34,964 nucleotides of DNA from the NCBI GenBank assembly GCA_964246705.1, contig CAXTRQ010000049.1, forward strand, positions 1 to 34,964, written 5' to 3'. Below are positions 16,822-24,618 of the stretch, piece after piece. The notes below the pieces were generated by a model. That model was given only the letters and a program-made list of their open reading frames with translations, had not been told where the DNA came from and ran no database searches. Origin of the DNA: DASZCR01 sp964246705 (GTDB lineage Bacteria > Acidobacteriota > Blastocatellia > Pyrinomonadales > Pyrinomonadaceae). The stretch's first letter is position 1, and each line of letters opens with the position of its first letter. The position numbers and the translations under genes were made by a program.

Positions 16822-17035
16822 GCGCGCGCCTCACGGCGAAAACTGTAAAGAGGCAGTTTGAAGAGTCCCGCAGGGACTTTAATGTTCTCGTTGTCGCAAA
16901 TTAAAGGTCAGCGCGCTCTCGAAATTTCCCCTCTTTTCATCACAGCTAAATTCTGTCCGGCATCAATCAAGTTTGCGCTTCGCTGTTCGGCTTCCTATAA
17001 TTCGCGTTCGCTTCCAGTGAAGCTGAAGATAACTT
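16822..17035. other. Divergent promoter region rfaE2 / lysS
   Basis: A 214-base gap between divergent genes. It contains a small perfect hairpin AGTCCC-gca-GGGACT (16864-16878), similar in design to the first hairpin at 5166-5178. No strong promoter could be assigned. Confidence 0.4.
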
Positions 17036-18817
17036 ATGACCACGCCATTCATCGAAGACAACGACCAGACACACGCGCGCCGCGAGCATCTGGAGAAAAT
17101 CCGCGAACTTGTCGGCAACGCCTACCCCAACAAGTTCAGCCGCACGAACGTCACGCAGACGGCTGAAGGCGAAGACACCATCACGGCGGTCGTCCGTGGA
17201 TTTAAAAGTTACGTGCCGCAGACGGAACCGGGCGCGCGCCCCAGCCCCGAACAACTTGAGCAGGCCAACGCGGAGTTAAATAAGACTGTGGTGCGCGTCA
17301 GCGGTCGTCTCGCCGTCCCGCCGCGCTTGATGGGCAAGGCCGCCTTCGTCCATCTTTCCGACGGTAGAGAACGACTGCAAATCTACGTCCGCCGCGACGA
17401 CGTGCGCGAGATGCGGACGGAAGACGGGCGCACCATACCGGGCTGGGAACTTTTCCAGTTGCTCGATCACGGTGACTTCATCGGCGTCGAAGGCTATCTT
17501 TTCATCACGAAGACGGGCGAGCTTTCCGTTCACGTCCGTGCATTCGAGTTCTTAGCGAAGGCGCTCGTGCCGATGCCGGACAAGATGCACGGCATCAGCG
17601 ACCCCGAAATTCGTCAACGCCAACGCTACGCAGACCTCATCGCCGGAAGCCTCAAAGTCGAACGCGAAGAGGGAGACCTGACGCCCCGCGAAGTCTTTGA
17701 ACGCCGCTCGCACCTTATCCGCGAGATGCGTTCGTTTCTTGACCATCACGGCTATATCGAAGTCGAGACGCCGATGCTCACGACCCTCGCCTCCGGCGCA
17801 GCCGCCCGCCCCTTCAAGACGCATCACAACGCCCTCGACATAGTCCTCTACGCCCGCATCGCCCCCGAACTCTACCTCAAGCGTCTGCTCGTCGGCGGCT
17901 TCGAGCGCGTCTATGAACTCAACCGCAACTTCCGCAACGAAGGCATTGACCGCTCACACAATCCCGAATTCACGATGCTTGAGTTTTATACGGCCTACAA
18001 AGACGTGAACTGGATGATGGATTTTTGCGAGGCGATGTTGCAACAAAGTATTCAATCAGTAAACGGCAGTTTGCAAGTGCGGTTTGGAAATGAAGTAATT
18101 GATTTCAGCAAGTTCGAGCGGCTTACCATGAAAGAGGCAATTACTAAATCTGAATGGTTTAGCGAGTTGAAGTCATTAGACGACGAGCTATCAAAAACAG
18201 ATTGGCACGCTGACAGTAAGTTGGTGCGGGATGTCTCCGTATACTGCGATGTTTTTATGAGAGATAGAGAAGAAGTAAGGTCGTCGGAGGAGCGCTGGAA
18301 AGAGGTCAGGACGGCCGGGGCTAATTTACCTGAGCCGGATAGTAGCGAAGTAGGGCGCTATCTTGAAAACATCTTCGGCTCTCAGGCATCTCAGGTAGAA
18401 GCCGAGATAATCCAACCGACTTTCATTCACGATTATCCCAAAGTTATTTCTCCGCTCTCGAAAGCTTCGCCCAACGACCCGGCTATCGCGGAGCGTTTCG
18501 AGTTGTTCATTGCGGGGATGGAGGGTGCGAACGCATTTTCGGAGTTGAATGACCCTGTTGAGCAGTACGAGCGTTTTGAAGAACAGACAAAGCAGCGCGA
18601 GCGGGGCGACGACGAGGCGATGCAGATGGATTTGGATTATGTGCGCGCGCTCTCCTACGGGATGCCGCCCGCCGCCGGTATCGGCATCGGGATTGACCGC
18701 CTGACAATGCTGCTGACGAATCGTCGTTCAATCCGCGACGTGATATTATTCCCGCACATGAGGCCGCAGCCTCAGGCGACGGATGAAACAGACTGCGCAG
18801 AAGAGGCGCAGTCATAG
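17036..18817 (+). CDS. lysS: Lysyl-tRNA synthetase, class II
   Basis: A 593-residue enzyme charging tRNA-Lys; most bacterial LysS have about 500. An OB-fold anticodon-binding domain (VRVSGRLAV, ESE-like beta strands) precedes the class II core. Motif 1 is SFLDHHGYIEVETPML, motif 2 is RVYELNRNFRNEGIDR with HNPEFTMLEFY, and motif 3 is GIGIGIDRLTMLLTNRRSIR. The extra length includes roughly 35 residues between the REAI-like TMKEAI and IIQPTF, within residues about 371-458. DNA from about 18041 to 18300 is much AT-richer than its flanks. FSELNDP and the ATP/Lys-contacting core remain, so activity is expected. No strong ribosome-binding site precedes the ATG. Confidence 0.96.
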   Translation: MTTPFIEDNDQTHARREHLEKIRELVGNAYPNKFSRTNVTQTAEGEDTITAVVRGFKSYVPQTEPGARPSPEQLEQANAELNKTVVRVSGRLAVPPRLMGKAAFVHLSDGRERLQIYVRRDDVREMRTEDGRTIPGWELFQLLDHGDFIGVEGYLFITKTGELSVHVRAFEFLAKALVPMPDKMHGISDPEIRQRQRYADLIAGSLKVEREEGDLTPREVFERRSHLIREMRSFLDHHGYIEVETPMLTTLASGAAARPFKTHHNALDIVLYARIAPELYLKRLLVGGFERVYELNRNFRNEGIDRSHNPEFTMLEFYTAYKDVNWMMDFCEAMLQQSIQSVNGSLQVRFGNEVIDFSKFERLTMKEAITKSEWFSELKSLDDELSKTDWHADSKLVRDVSVYCDVFMRDREEVRSSEERWKEVRTAGANLPEPDSSEVGRYLENIFGSQASQVEAEIIQPTFIHDYPKVISPLSKASPNDPAIAERFELFIAGMEGANAFSELNDPVEQYERFEEQTKQRERGDDEAMQMDLDYVRALSYGMPPAAGIGIGIDRLTMLLTNRRSIRDVILFPHMRPQPQATDETDCAEEAQS

Positions 18818-18883
18818 TTCGTCTGAAACCTGAGCATCCGAACCGATAACCTCTCAACCGACCGAAAAGGAGAAATTCTCGAA

Positions 18884-19273
18884 ATGATTCGCAAAACTTT
18901 TATCTTCGCCATCGCGCTCGTCATCGCCAGCCTCGCTCTCTACGCGCAGGATGCGGCTAAAACGTCTGTGAAGGTGACGGGACATTTGATTGACAACATG
19001 TGCGCGAGCGGCGAGCACGGCAACGAGAAGGCCAAGACGCACTCGACCGCCTGCGCGTTGATGCCCGGTTGCGCCAAGAGCGGCTACACGGTGGTCGCCG
19101 CCGACAAGTCTTACAAGTTGGATGAAGAGGGCAACAAAATGGCCGCCAGCCTCCTTAACTCGACGAAGACCAAGCGAGGCTTGAGCGTCGAAGTCCAAGG
19201 CACGCTCGAAGGCGACACGCTGCACGTCGAACATCTCACGGAAGTCTCCGCCGCCAAGAAGACGACCGAATAG
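18884..19273 (+). CDS. Small secreted Cys/His-containing protein of unknown function
   Basis: A 129-residue exported protein. A signal peptide (MIRKTFIFAIALVIASLAL) ends near YAQD. The mature domain starts with VTGHLIDNMC, followed by a His-rich segment (GEHGNEKAKTHS) and TACALMPGC, so three cysteines and at least two histidines cluster within about 35 residues. The rest is beta-rich (VEVQGTLEGDTLHVEHL). Similar small periplasmic proteins are frequent in acidobacteria, but I know no established function; metal binding or disulfide formation are possibilities. AAAGGAG lies 11 bases before the ATG. It follows lysS by 66 bases and ends at a strong terminator. Confidence 0.78.
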   Translation: MIRKTFIFAIALVIASLALYAQDAAKTSVKVTGHLIDNMCASGEHGNEKAKTHSTACALMPGCAKSGYTVVAADKSYKLDEEGNKMAASLLNSTKTKRGLSVEVQGTLEGDTLHVEHLTEVSAAKKTTE

Positions 19274-19299
19274 CGCGCTGTTAAAATCTTTAACCTAGC

Positions 19300-19345
19300 C
19301 GAAGACCCGAAGGTACGAAAAGTTCCTTCGGGTCTTCGCATTTTT
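19300..19345 (+). terminator. Rho-independent terminator
   Basis: A perfect 14-bp stem, CGAAGACCCGAAGG at 19300-19313 with CCTTCGGGTCTTCG at 19325-19338, has an 11-base loop. CA and TTTTT (19341-19345) follow on the plus strand. It ends the lysS / small secreted protein transcript. It may weakly act on the opposite strand for the TPR gene ending at 19417. Confidence 0.92.
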
Positions 19346-19416
19346 AACTTTTGAGCTTTTACGAAGCGGAGCAGTTCACCACACAGAGTCAAGAAATCCG
19401 AAAGCAGCCGCGTAAT

Positions 19417-20979
19417 CTAGGGCTTCGACGGGGCGGGATTCGAGGCCCTGGCTTGGCGGAGTTTGGCGAGTTTCTCTTGCGCCCAGCGGGGGGCGTCGCC
19501 GGTGCGTTCGCTCGCGCGGATGTAACTTTCCATCGCGTCGAGCGCGGCCTGCATGTTCCCTTCCTTCTCCTGCACGCGGCTGAGGTCAATGAAGAACTGC
19601 GGGTTGTCCTGTCCGTAGAGGCTGACGGCGCGGCTGAAGGCTTCGACGGCGCGGGGCATTTGGTCGAGACGTTCGTAGAGGCGACCGAGATGATAAAAGG
19701 CAATCGGATAGCGCCCGCCATCTTTCGTCGTGACGGGTAAAAGGCTGGCGACCGCTTCCTCGTCGCGCTGCAACCCCGCCAGAGCGTAACCGAGTTCGAG
19801 ATTAGCGGGGGGGAAATAACCGCCGCGATTACTTATCACACGGCGATAGAAGTTGACGGCCTCTACGTTGCGCCCCGCCTCGCGCGCCGTGCGTGCGCGC
19901 TGCAAAAGATCATAAGTCTGCTGGTCAACCGTGAGAGGACGCAGCGTCGACGCGGCGGAGCGCGCAGACGTGCGGCGCGTTTCGCCGCCGGTGTTTTTGC
20001 CGGACGAAGCGAGACGACGGTCGCCGCCTTTCGTGTCTGCGACGACGTTTGAGGTGGCGACGATCTCGCCGCGCGCGAGGGCGATGGCGCGCGGTGTGTC
20101 TGTGCCGCGTCGCGCCATCCGTTTATCAAAGGCGTCGAGCACGGCGAGGCCGCGCGCGGGGTCTCCGTCTTCGACGAGCGCGCGCGCCAGCGCGATTGCC
20201 GCGTCCGTGTGATCCGGCTGCTCGATGAGCGTGCGCGACCATGCGTTGATGGCAAGCCCTGCTTCGCCGCGCAACGCGTAGAGGCGACCCAGATTGTAAT
20301 TCGCCTCCGGGTAGTTGTTGCTCTCCAAACGCAACGCCGCCGAGAGCGCTTCCTGCGCTTCGTCCCAACGACCGAGCCGCATCAACACAACGCCCAGATT
20401 ATTCTGCGCGCGCGCATAATTGCCGCGCCGCTGCCCTATCGCTTTGCGATAAGCATCCGCCGCCGCGCGCGACTCGCCGAGACGCGCCAGCGCATTACCT
20501 ATATTGTAGTAGCCCGCCGGGTCGAACCGCTCGTCGCCGAGCATGGCGCGCAACTCGTCAACCGCCGCTTTATGATCCGACCCGACCAGATGACTAATCA
20601 ACTCACGTTGCAGGCGCGCGCGTTCCGCGCCCGTCTTCGCGGCCTTGAATTGCGCGCGCAAATCTTCAATCGTGATCCTCGCGCCCGTCTCTTCTCCCTC
20701 CGCCACTCCATCTCCGACAGCGGCGCTTTCAACCGCTTTATCATCTGCGACCTCCGCCGCCTTCTCTTCTTGACTCGCGCCCTTCGTCGCAGAAGGCTGC
20801 ACGGCGGGCGCACGCCGCTCGCGCACGTTCGCGTCCGGTTGCTGCGCTTCGGTCTGGACGGCGCAAGCGATGAACGCCGCGACGGCGAAGCAGAGGACGA
20901 AAGATGGCGCACGGCGCGCGCGCGTCAATGAAAGATAGGTATTCAGGGATGAAGTTGAGACGAACGATTGTTCGAGCAT
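19417..20979 (-). CDS. Secreted TPR-repeat protein
   Basis: A 520-residue protein with a signal peptide (SFVLCFAVAAFIACAV, then QTEAQQ). A charged low-complexity linker follows (about residues 45-100), then two blocks of tetratricopeptide repeats. The first includes YYNIGNALARLGESRAAADA and NLGVVLMRLGRWDEAQEA. The second follows a disordered Arg/Ser linker and includes LELGYALAGLQRDEEAV and YHLGRLYERLDQMPRAVEA. TPRs form protein-binding scaffolds. The ATG at 20979 has GGAG 8 bases upstream. It begins 29 bases after the YCF48-like gene and is the last gene of the exosortase/EPS cluster, where TPR proteins often act in polymer assembly. Specific partner unknown. Confidence 0.88.
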   Translation of the reverse strand: MLEQSFVSTSSLNTYLSLTRARRAPSFVLCFAVAAFIACAVQTEAQQPDANVRERRAPAVQPSATKGASQEEKAAEVADDKAVESAAVGDGVAEGEETGARITIEDLRAQFKAAKTGAERARLQRELISHLVGSDHKAAVDELRAMLGDERFDPAGYYNIGNALARLGESRAAADAYRKAIGQRRGNYARAQNNLGVVLMRLGRWDEAQEALSAALRLESNNYPEANYNLGRLYALRGEAGLAINAWSRTLIEQPDHTDAAIALARALVEDGDPARGLAVLDAFDKRMARRGTDTPRAIALARGEIVATSNVVADTKGGDRRLASSGKNTGGETRRTSARSAASTLRPLTVDQQTYDLLQRARTAREAGRNVEAVNFYRRVISNRGGYFPPANLELGYALAGLQRDEEAVASLLPVTTKDGGRYPIAFYHLGRLYERLDQMPRAVEAFSRAVSLYGQDNPQFFIDLSRVQEKEGNMQAALDAMESYIRASERTGDAPRWAQEKLAKLRQARASNPAPSKP

Positions 20980-21008
20980 CGTTATTTCTCCGTCAGAATC
21001 AGCGGATG

Positions 21009-22220
21009 TTATTTGTTGTGTGAAGAGGAAGCGACCCCGCGCAGTTTCGGGCGTGGCGCGGGGTTGTCGGGCGCGGCGGGAGCGTAAGCCATAATCGTGC
21101 CGCCGAAGCCGACCGCCCAACCGCGCGTGCGTCCGGCGAAGGAGAGGCGTTCGAGCGGGTGCGGCGTGCGCGTCGGCTCAAGCTGCCAACTCAGGCCGCC
21201 GTCAATCGTATGCAGCACAGTGCCGCCCGCGCCGATAGCCCAGCCCTCTCGCTGGTCGAAGAATTTTACGTCGAGCAGATCGGCAGTCGTCGGCGACGAA
21301 AGCGCGCGCCATGTGCGGCCTCCGTTTGAAGTCGCAAAGATTGCGCCGCCCGCCCCGACCGCCCATCCCGCACGCGCATCAACGAACGAGACGGCGTTCA
21401 GACGCGTCGCCGCTCCGCGAGATTGAAGGATTGGAAAAGAATTGGAAGCGGGCGAAGAAGTAAAGATATTGGAGGCGTCCGTCGCAGCCACGGCGTCTCC
21501 GGCAGTGTTTGAAGATTGAGAGACGGGAACATTCTCAATGCGCCCCTCGCGCCACGTCGCGCCGCCGTCGGATGTTTGCAGGAGCGTCGCGCCCGCGCCG
21601 ACAATCCAGCCCTGCTGGGCGTCGAGAAATACGCCGTCCAGCAGTAAGTGGCGGGTCGGCACGCGCTGGCGCGTCCACGTCGCGCCGCCGTCGGTCGTCG
21701 CATACATCGCGCCCAGTTCGCCGAAGACGAAGCCGCGCGTGCGATCCGCGAAGACGATACGCATGAGTCGCGCGTCAACGTCCTTGCCTGCGGCTTCGAC
21801 TCGCGTCCATGTCGCGCCGCCGTCGGTCGTGTGCAAAAGATAGGAACGCGTCTCGTCCGCCGTCTTGAGCAGATAGATGCTGCGCTGGCAGACGAGCCAG
21901 CCCGTCCGTTCATCTGCGAAATAGACATCTTCGAGCGAGTCTTCGGTTGCACTCTTTTTTGTCTGCCAGTGTCGCCCGCCGTCTGTTGTCGCCAGCAGCG
22001 CGCCTTTGCCTCCGACCGCCCAGCCTCTCTGCTCGTCAATAAAATGGACGGCGTGCAGCCACGCCAGCGTCCCCGTCTGCTGCTTCGTCCAAACACCGCC
22101 GAAAGATAGCAGGCAGCAGGCAGCAAGCAGCAGGCAGCAGAATGCGATACGGAAAATGACGCTCGCCTTCTTCCGGTCTGAACTTCGCCTCGAATGAATT
22201 TTCGCTGTCAATTTTCGCAC
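21009..22220 (-). CDS. YCF48/HCF136-like seven-bladed beta-propeller, secreted
   Basis: A 403-residue protein with a signal peptide (FRIAFCCLLLAACCLLSFGG). Seven copies follow of the pattern F-x-D-x3-GWAVG-x-G-x5-T-x-DGG-x-TW, for example HFIDEQRGWAVGGKGALLAT and SFVDARAGWAVGAGGAIFAT, as in photosystem II assembly factor YCF48 and BNR/sialidase-type propellers. No photosynthesis gene is nearby. The linker between blades 4 and 5 (about residues 225-265, SQSSNTAGDAVAATDASNIF and on) is long and low complexity. Both it and the signal peptide are encoded by heptamer-repeat-like DNA. The start is GTG at 22220 with AAGG 10 bases upstream. Lies between the Wza-like and TPR genes, 28-29 bases from each, so it is probably part of the EPS operon. 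Role inferred as assembly or scaffold factor. Confidence 0.85.
   Translation of the reverse strand: MRKLTAKIHSRRSSDRKKASVIFRIAFCCLLLAACCLLSFGGVWTKQQTGTLAWLHAVHFIDEQRGWAVGGKGALLATTDGGRHWQTKKSATEDSLEDVYFADERTGWLVCQRSIYLLKTADETRSYLLHTTDGGATWTRVEAAGKDVDARLMRIVFADRTRGFVFGELGAMYATTDGGATWTRQRVPTRHLLLDGVFLDAQQGWIVGAGATLLQTSDGGATWREGRIENVPVSQSSNTAGDAVAATDASNIFTSSPASNSFPILQSRGAATRLNAVSFVDARAGWAVGAGGAIFATSNGGRTWRALSSPTTADLLDVKFFDQREGWAIGAGGTVLHTIDGGLSWQLEPTRTPHPLERLSFAGRTRGWAVGFGGTIMAYAPAAPDNPAPRPKLRGVASSSHNK
22108..22142. repeat. Perfect heptamer array inside a signal-peptide coding region
   Basis: Five contiguous 7-base units, AGCAGGC, AGCAGGC, AGCAAGC, AGCAGGC, AGCAGAA, encode on the minus strand the hydrophobic core of the YCF48-like signal peptide (CCLLLAACCLL). 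Because 7 is not a multiple of 3, each unit gain or loss would shift the frame. Confidence 0.85.
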
Positions 22221-22248
22221 TGCTTGACTGCCTTCCGCCGACTGCTTT

Positions 22249-23154
22249 TCAGAATCCTCCGGTGAAGACGCGGAAGAAGTTGATGACGGGGAGAAGAGCG
22301 AGAACTTGATTCACTTTCTTCATCCGGTTGCCGGGCACGAAAATCTGATCGCCCGGATTAAGATAGGGGCCATTCGGCACTTTGCCCCGTTCGATGGCGG
22401 CGATGTCGACGAGCGTCTGCTGCATCATGCCGTCGCGGTTCTGGTGGACGAGCAAGACTTTTTTCTTATCGCCTGTGGAGAGGACACCGCCCGCCATCAT
22501 CAGCGCGTCATAGACGCTGAGCCGTTTGGTCATCGGACGGATACCGGGTTGCGCCACGTCGCCCATCACGCCGTAGACAGCCGACTGCGCTTTGTCGAGC
22601 GTGACCGTCACCTCCGGGTCAATGATGTACTCGTTGAGCGCCTCTGTGATTTCCTGCGCGATCTCCTCGGTGGTTTTGCCGACGACGAAGATGCCGCCAC
22701 GCACGAGCGGGTAAGAGATTTTCCCGTTGGGCGGGATGGTGATCGCGGCTTTCGAGTATTTCGGCTTGTCGAAGACATCCACGGAGATAATATCTTCGGG
22801 GCCGAGACGGTAGCTCGTGAGAAAGTTGTTGTAATAAGGAACGACCGCCTGCTCTTCGGATAATTGATCGCGCCTGTTCGCCAGCATCTCTTCCGAGACG
22901 CCCGTCGGAGCGACCGTCGTATCGTCCGGCTCAAGCCTCTCTTCGGGCGTCTTGGACGCGGCAGGACGCGCCGTCGCTGTCGTCCCTTTCGCCTTCTGCT
23001 TATTGTCTCCCTCGGCGGAAGTCTTAGCGGGCGCATCCTGTTCGCGTTTCTTAGAAGGAGAGACCATCGGCCCATCCTGCGCGACGACGGCTAAAGGCGA
23101 CAGGGCGACGAGGATGGCGAGCGCGGCGGCGCTGAGTTTCATAGTTCGTTTCAT
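22249..23154 (-). CDS. Polysaccharide export protein (Wza/EpsA-like)
   Basis: A 301-residue outer-membrane/periplasmic exporter subunit that would form the channel for the polymer. The signal peptide runs about residues 1-26 and ends VVAQ. A charged linker to about residue 95 follows, then a Poly_export domain (YRLGPEDIISVDVFDKPKYS, IPPNGKISYPLVRGGIFV, EEIAQEITEAL) and one or two SLBB-type domains (YGVMGDVAQPGIRPMTKRLS, YLNPGDQIFVPGNRMK). No lipobox cysteine is present, unlike classical Wza. The ATG at 23154 has GGAGG 8 bases upstream. Between the glycosylphosphotransferase gene (45 bases) and the YCF48-like gene (28 bases). Confidence 0.92.
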   Translation of the reverse strand: MKRTMKLSAAALAILVALSPLAVVAQDGPMVSPSKKREQDAPAKTSAEGDNKQKAKGTTATARPAASKTPEERLEPDDTTVAPTGVSEEMLANRRDQLSEEQAVVPYYNNFLTSYRLGPEDIISVDVFDKPKYSKAAITIPPNGKISYPLVRGGIFVVGKTTEEIAQEITEALNEYIIDPEVTVTLDKAQSAVYGVMGDVAQPGIRPMTKRLSVYDALMMAGGVLSTGDKKKVLLVHQNRDGMMQQTLVDIAAIERGKVPNGPYLNPGDQIFVPGNRMKKVNQVLALLPVINFFRVFTGGF

Positions 23155-23199
23155 TACTTCAACCTCCAAAAACCAAGCAGACACGCGCGACCCGATTGA

Positions 23200-24588
23200 T
23201 TACGTGCCGCGCCCGAACAGAATCGTTTTGACAGTCTCGAAAAGAATCACGGCGTCGAGCACGAGGCTCTGATTCTTGATGTAGTAGAGATCGTATTGGA
23301 GTTTCTGCCGCGCGTCTTCGATGGATGCTCCATACGGGTATTTAATCTGCGCCCAGCCGGTCAACCCCGGCGGAATCAGATGGCGTTGTTTATAGAACGG
23401 AATCTCCTCGGCCAGTTGTTTGACGAAGTGTGGGCGTTCGGGACGCGGCCCGACGAAATTCATCTCGCCCTTGAGGATGTTCCAGAATTGCGGCAACTCG
23501 TCGACGCGAATTTTTCTGATGATGCGCCCGACGCGCGTCACGCGTGCGTCGCCGTCCTTCTGCGCCCACACGGGGCCGTCTTTCTCCGCGTCCGTCCGCA
23601 TCGAGCGAAACTTCATAATCGTGAACGGTCGCCCGTTTTTTCCGACGCGTTCCTGCCGGTAGAGCACAGGGCCGGGCGATTCCAGTTTGATCAGCACGGC
23701 TGTCAAGAGCGAGATGGGCAGCGAAACAATCGCCCCGATGAGCGCGACGACGCGATGCATAAAAGTTCGCAGCACGCCGCTCAGACGCGCCTGCCTCCCG
23801 CGCCCGGAAAAGATGAGCCAAGAGGGGCGCATCATTTCGAGGTTAACTCGTCCCGTCAGCCGCTCGTAAAACGAAGACGACTCTTCGATGGCGACCTCGC
23901 CGGAGAGACTCAGGTCGAGAAGTTGGTTGACCGGAAACTGCCCGCGCCGCTCGCCCATCGCCACGATGATGCGGTTGACGCCCTCGCGCCGGACAACCTC
24001 CGCCATCTCGGATGTCAGCCCGATGACGCGCGGATTGACGAGACTCTGTCCGAGTAGCTCCGGCTTGTTGTCCACAAAGCCGACGATGCGATAACCGGCG
24101 TCGCGCCGGTCTAAAACTTCACGCGCAATATCAATCGCCGATTCGCCGGAGCCGACAATCAGGATGCGCTCGCCGACGTTCGGATGCCCCAGCAGCCAGT
24201 GAATCGAGACGCGCCAAGAGACCATCAGGAACAGCGCGAGCGGAAGCGCGATGAGCGACACGCCGCGCCCGATCATCAGATGCGGCAACGCGTAGAAGGC
24301 GACAGCCAGCGCGATCCACGCCAGCCCCAGAGCCTGCACGAGACGCAAGACTAATTCCCGCCGGTCGTGCATGATGATGAAGTCGTAGAGGTCGTAGAGA
24401 TAGAAGGCCGCCAGACAGAAGGCCGTCGCCAGCGCCGCTTTGTAAAAACCGTACTTGACGTTCAGTTCGTAGAAAGCATTGACCGAGCCGAGACGCAGGT
24501 GCGCTGCCGCCACCATCACGCCGAAGAGCAGCAAAGCCTCGGCGATAATCAGCAGTATCGTGCGCACATTGAAACGTCCCGCCGTCAA
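23200..24588 (-). CDS. Polyprenyl glycosylphosphotransferase (EpsB2-like initiating sugar transferase)
   Basis: A 462-residue membrane enzyme that transfers a sugar phosphate onto undecaprenyl phosphate to start exopolysaccharide repeat units. Four to five N-terminal helices come first, then a CoA-binding-like Rossmann region (ILIVGSGESAIDIAREVL). A helix near residue 290 follows, then the bacterial sugar transferase domain: MKFRSMRTDAE, RVDELPQFWNILKGEMNFVG, PRPERPHFVKQ and PPGLTGWAQI. The full architecture matches the PEP-CTERM-system sugar transferase subfamily. The start is probably TTG at 24588, preceded by a GAGAGAG tract; GTG at 24567 is the alternative. 30 bases after the kinase gene. 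Confidence 0.94.
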   Translation of the reverse strand: MTAGRFNVRTILLIIAEALLLFGVMVAAAHLRLGSVNAFYELNVKYGFYKAALATAFCLAAFYLYDLYDFIIMHDRRELVLRLVQALGLAWIALAVAFYALPHLMIGRGVSLIALPLALFLMVSWRVSIHWLLGHPNVGERILIVGSGESAIDIAREVLDRRDAGYRIVGFVDNKPELLGQSLVNPRVIGLTSEMAEVVRREGVNRIIVAMGERRGQFPVNQLLDLSLSGEVAIEESSSFYERLTGRVNLEMMRPSWLIFSGRGRQARLSGVLRTFMHRVVALIGAIVSLPISLLTAVLIKLESPGPVLYRQERVGKNGRPFTIMKFRSMRTDAEKDGPVWAQKDGDARVTRVGRIIRKIRVDELPQFWNILKGEMNFVGPRPERPHFVKQLAEEIPFYKQRHLIPPGLTGWAQIKYPYGASIEDARQKLQYDLYYIKNQSLVLDAVILFETVKTILFGRGT

Positions 24589-24618
24589 ATTCTCTCTCGC
24601 ACCTCTCTCAAGATAATC

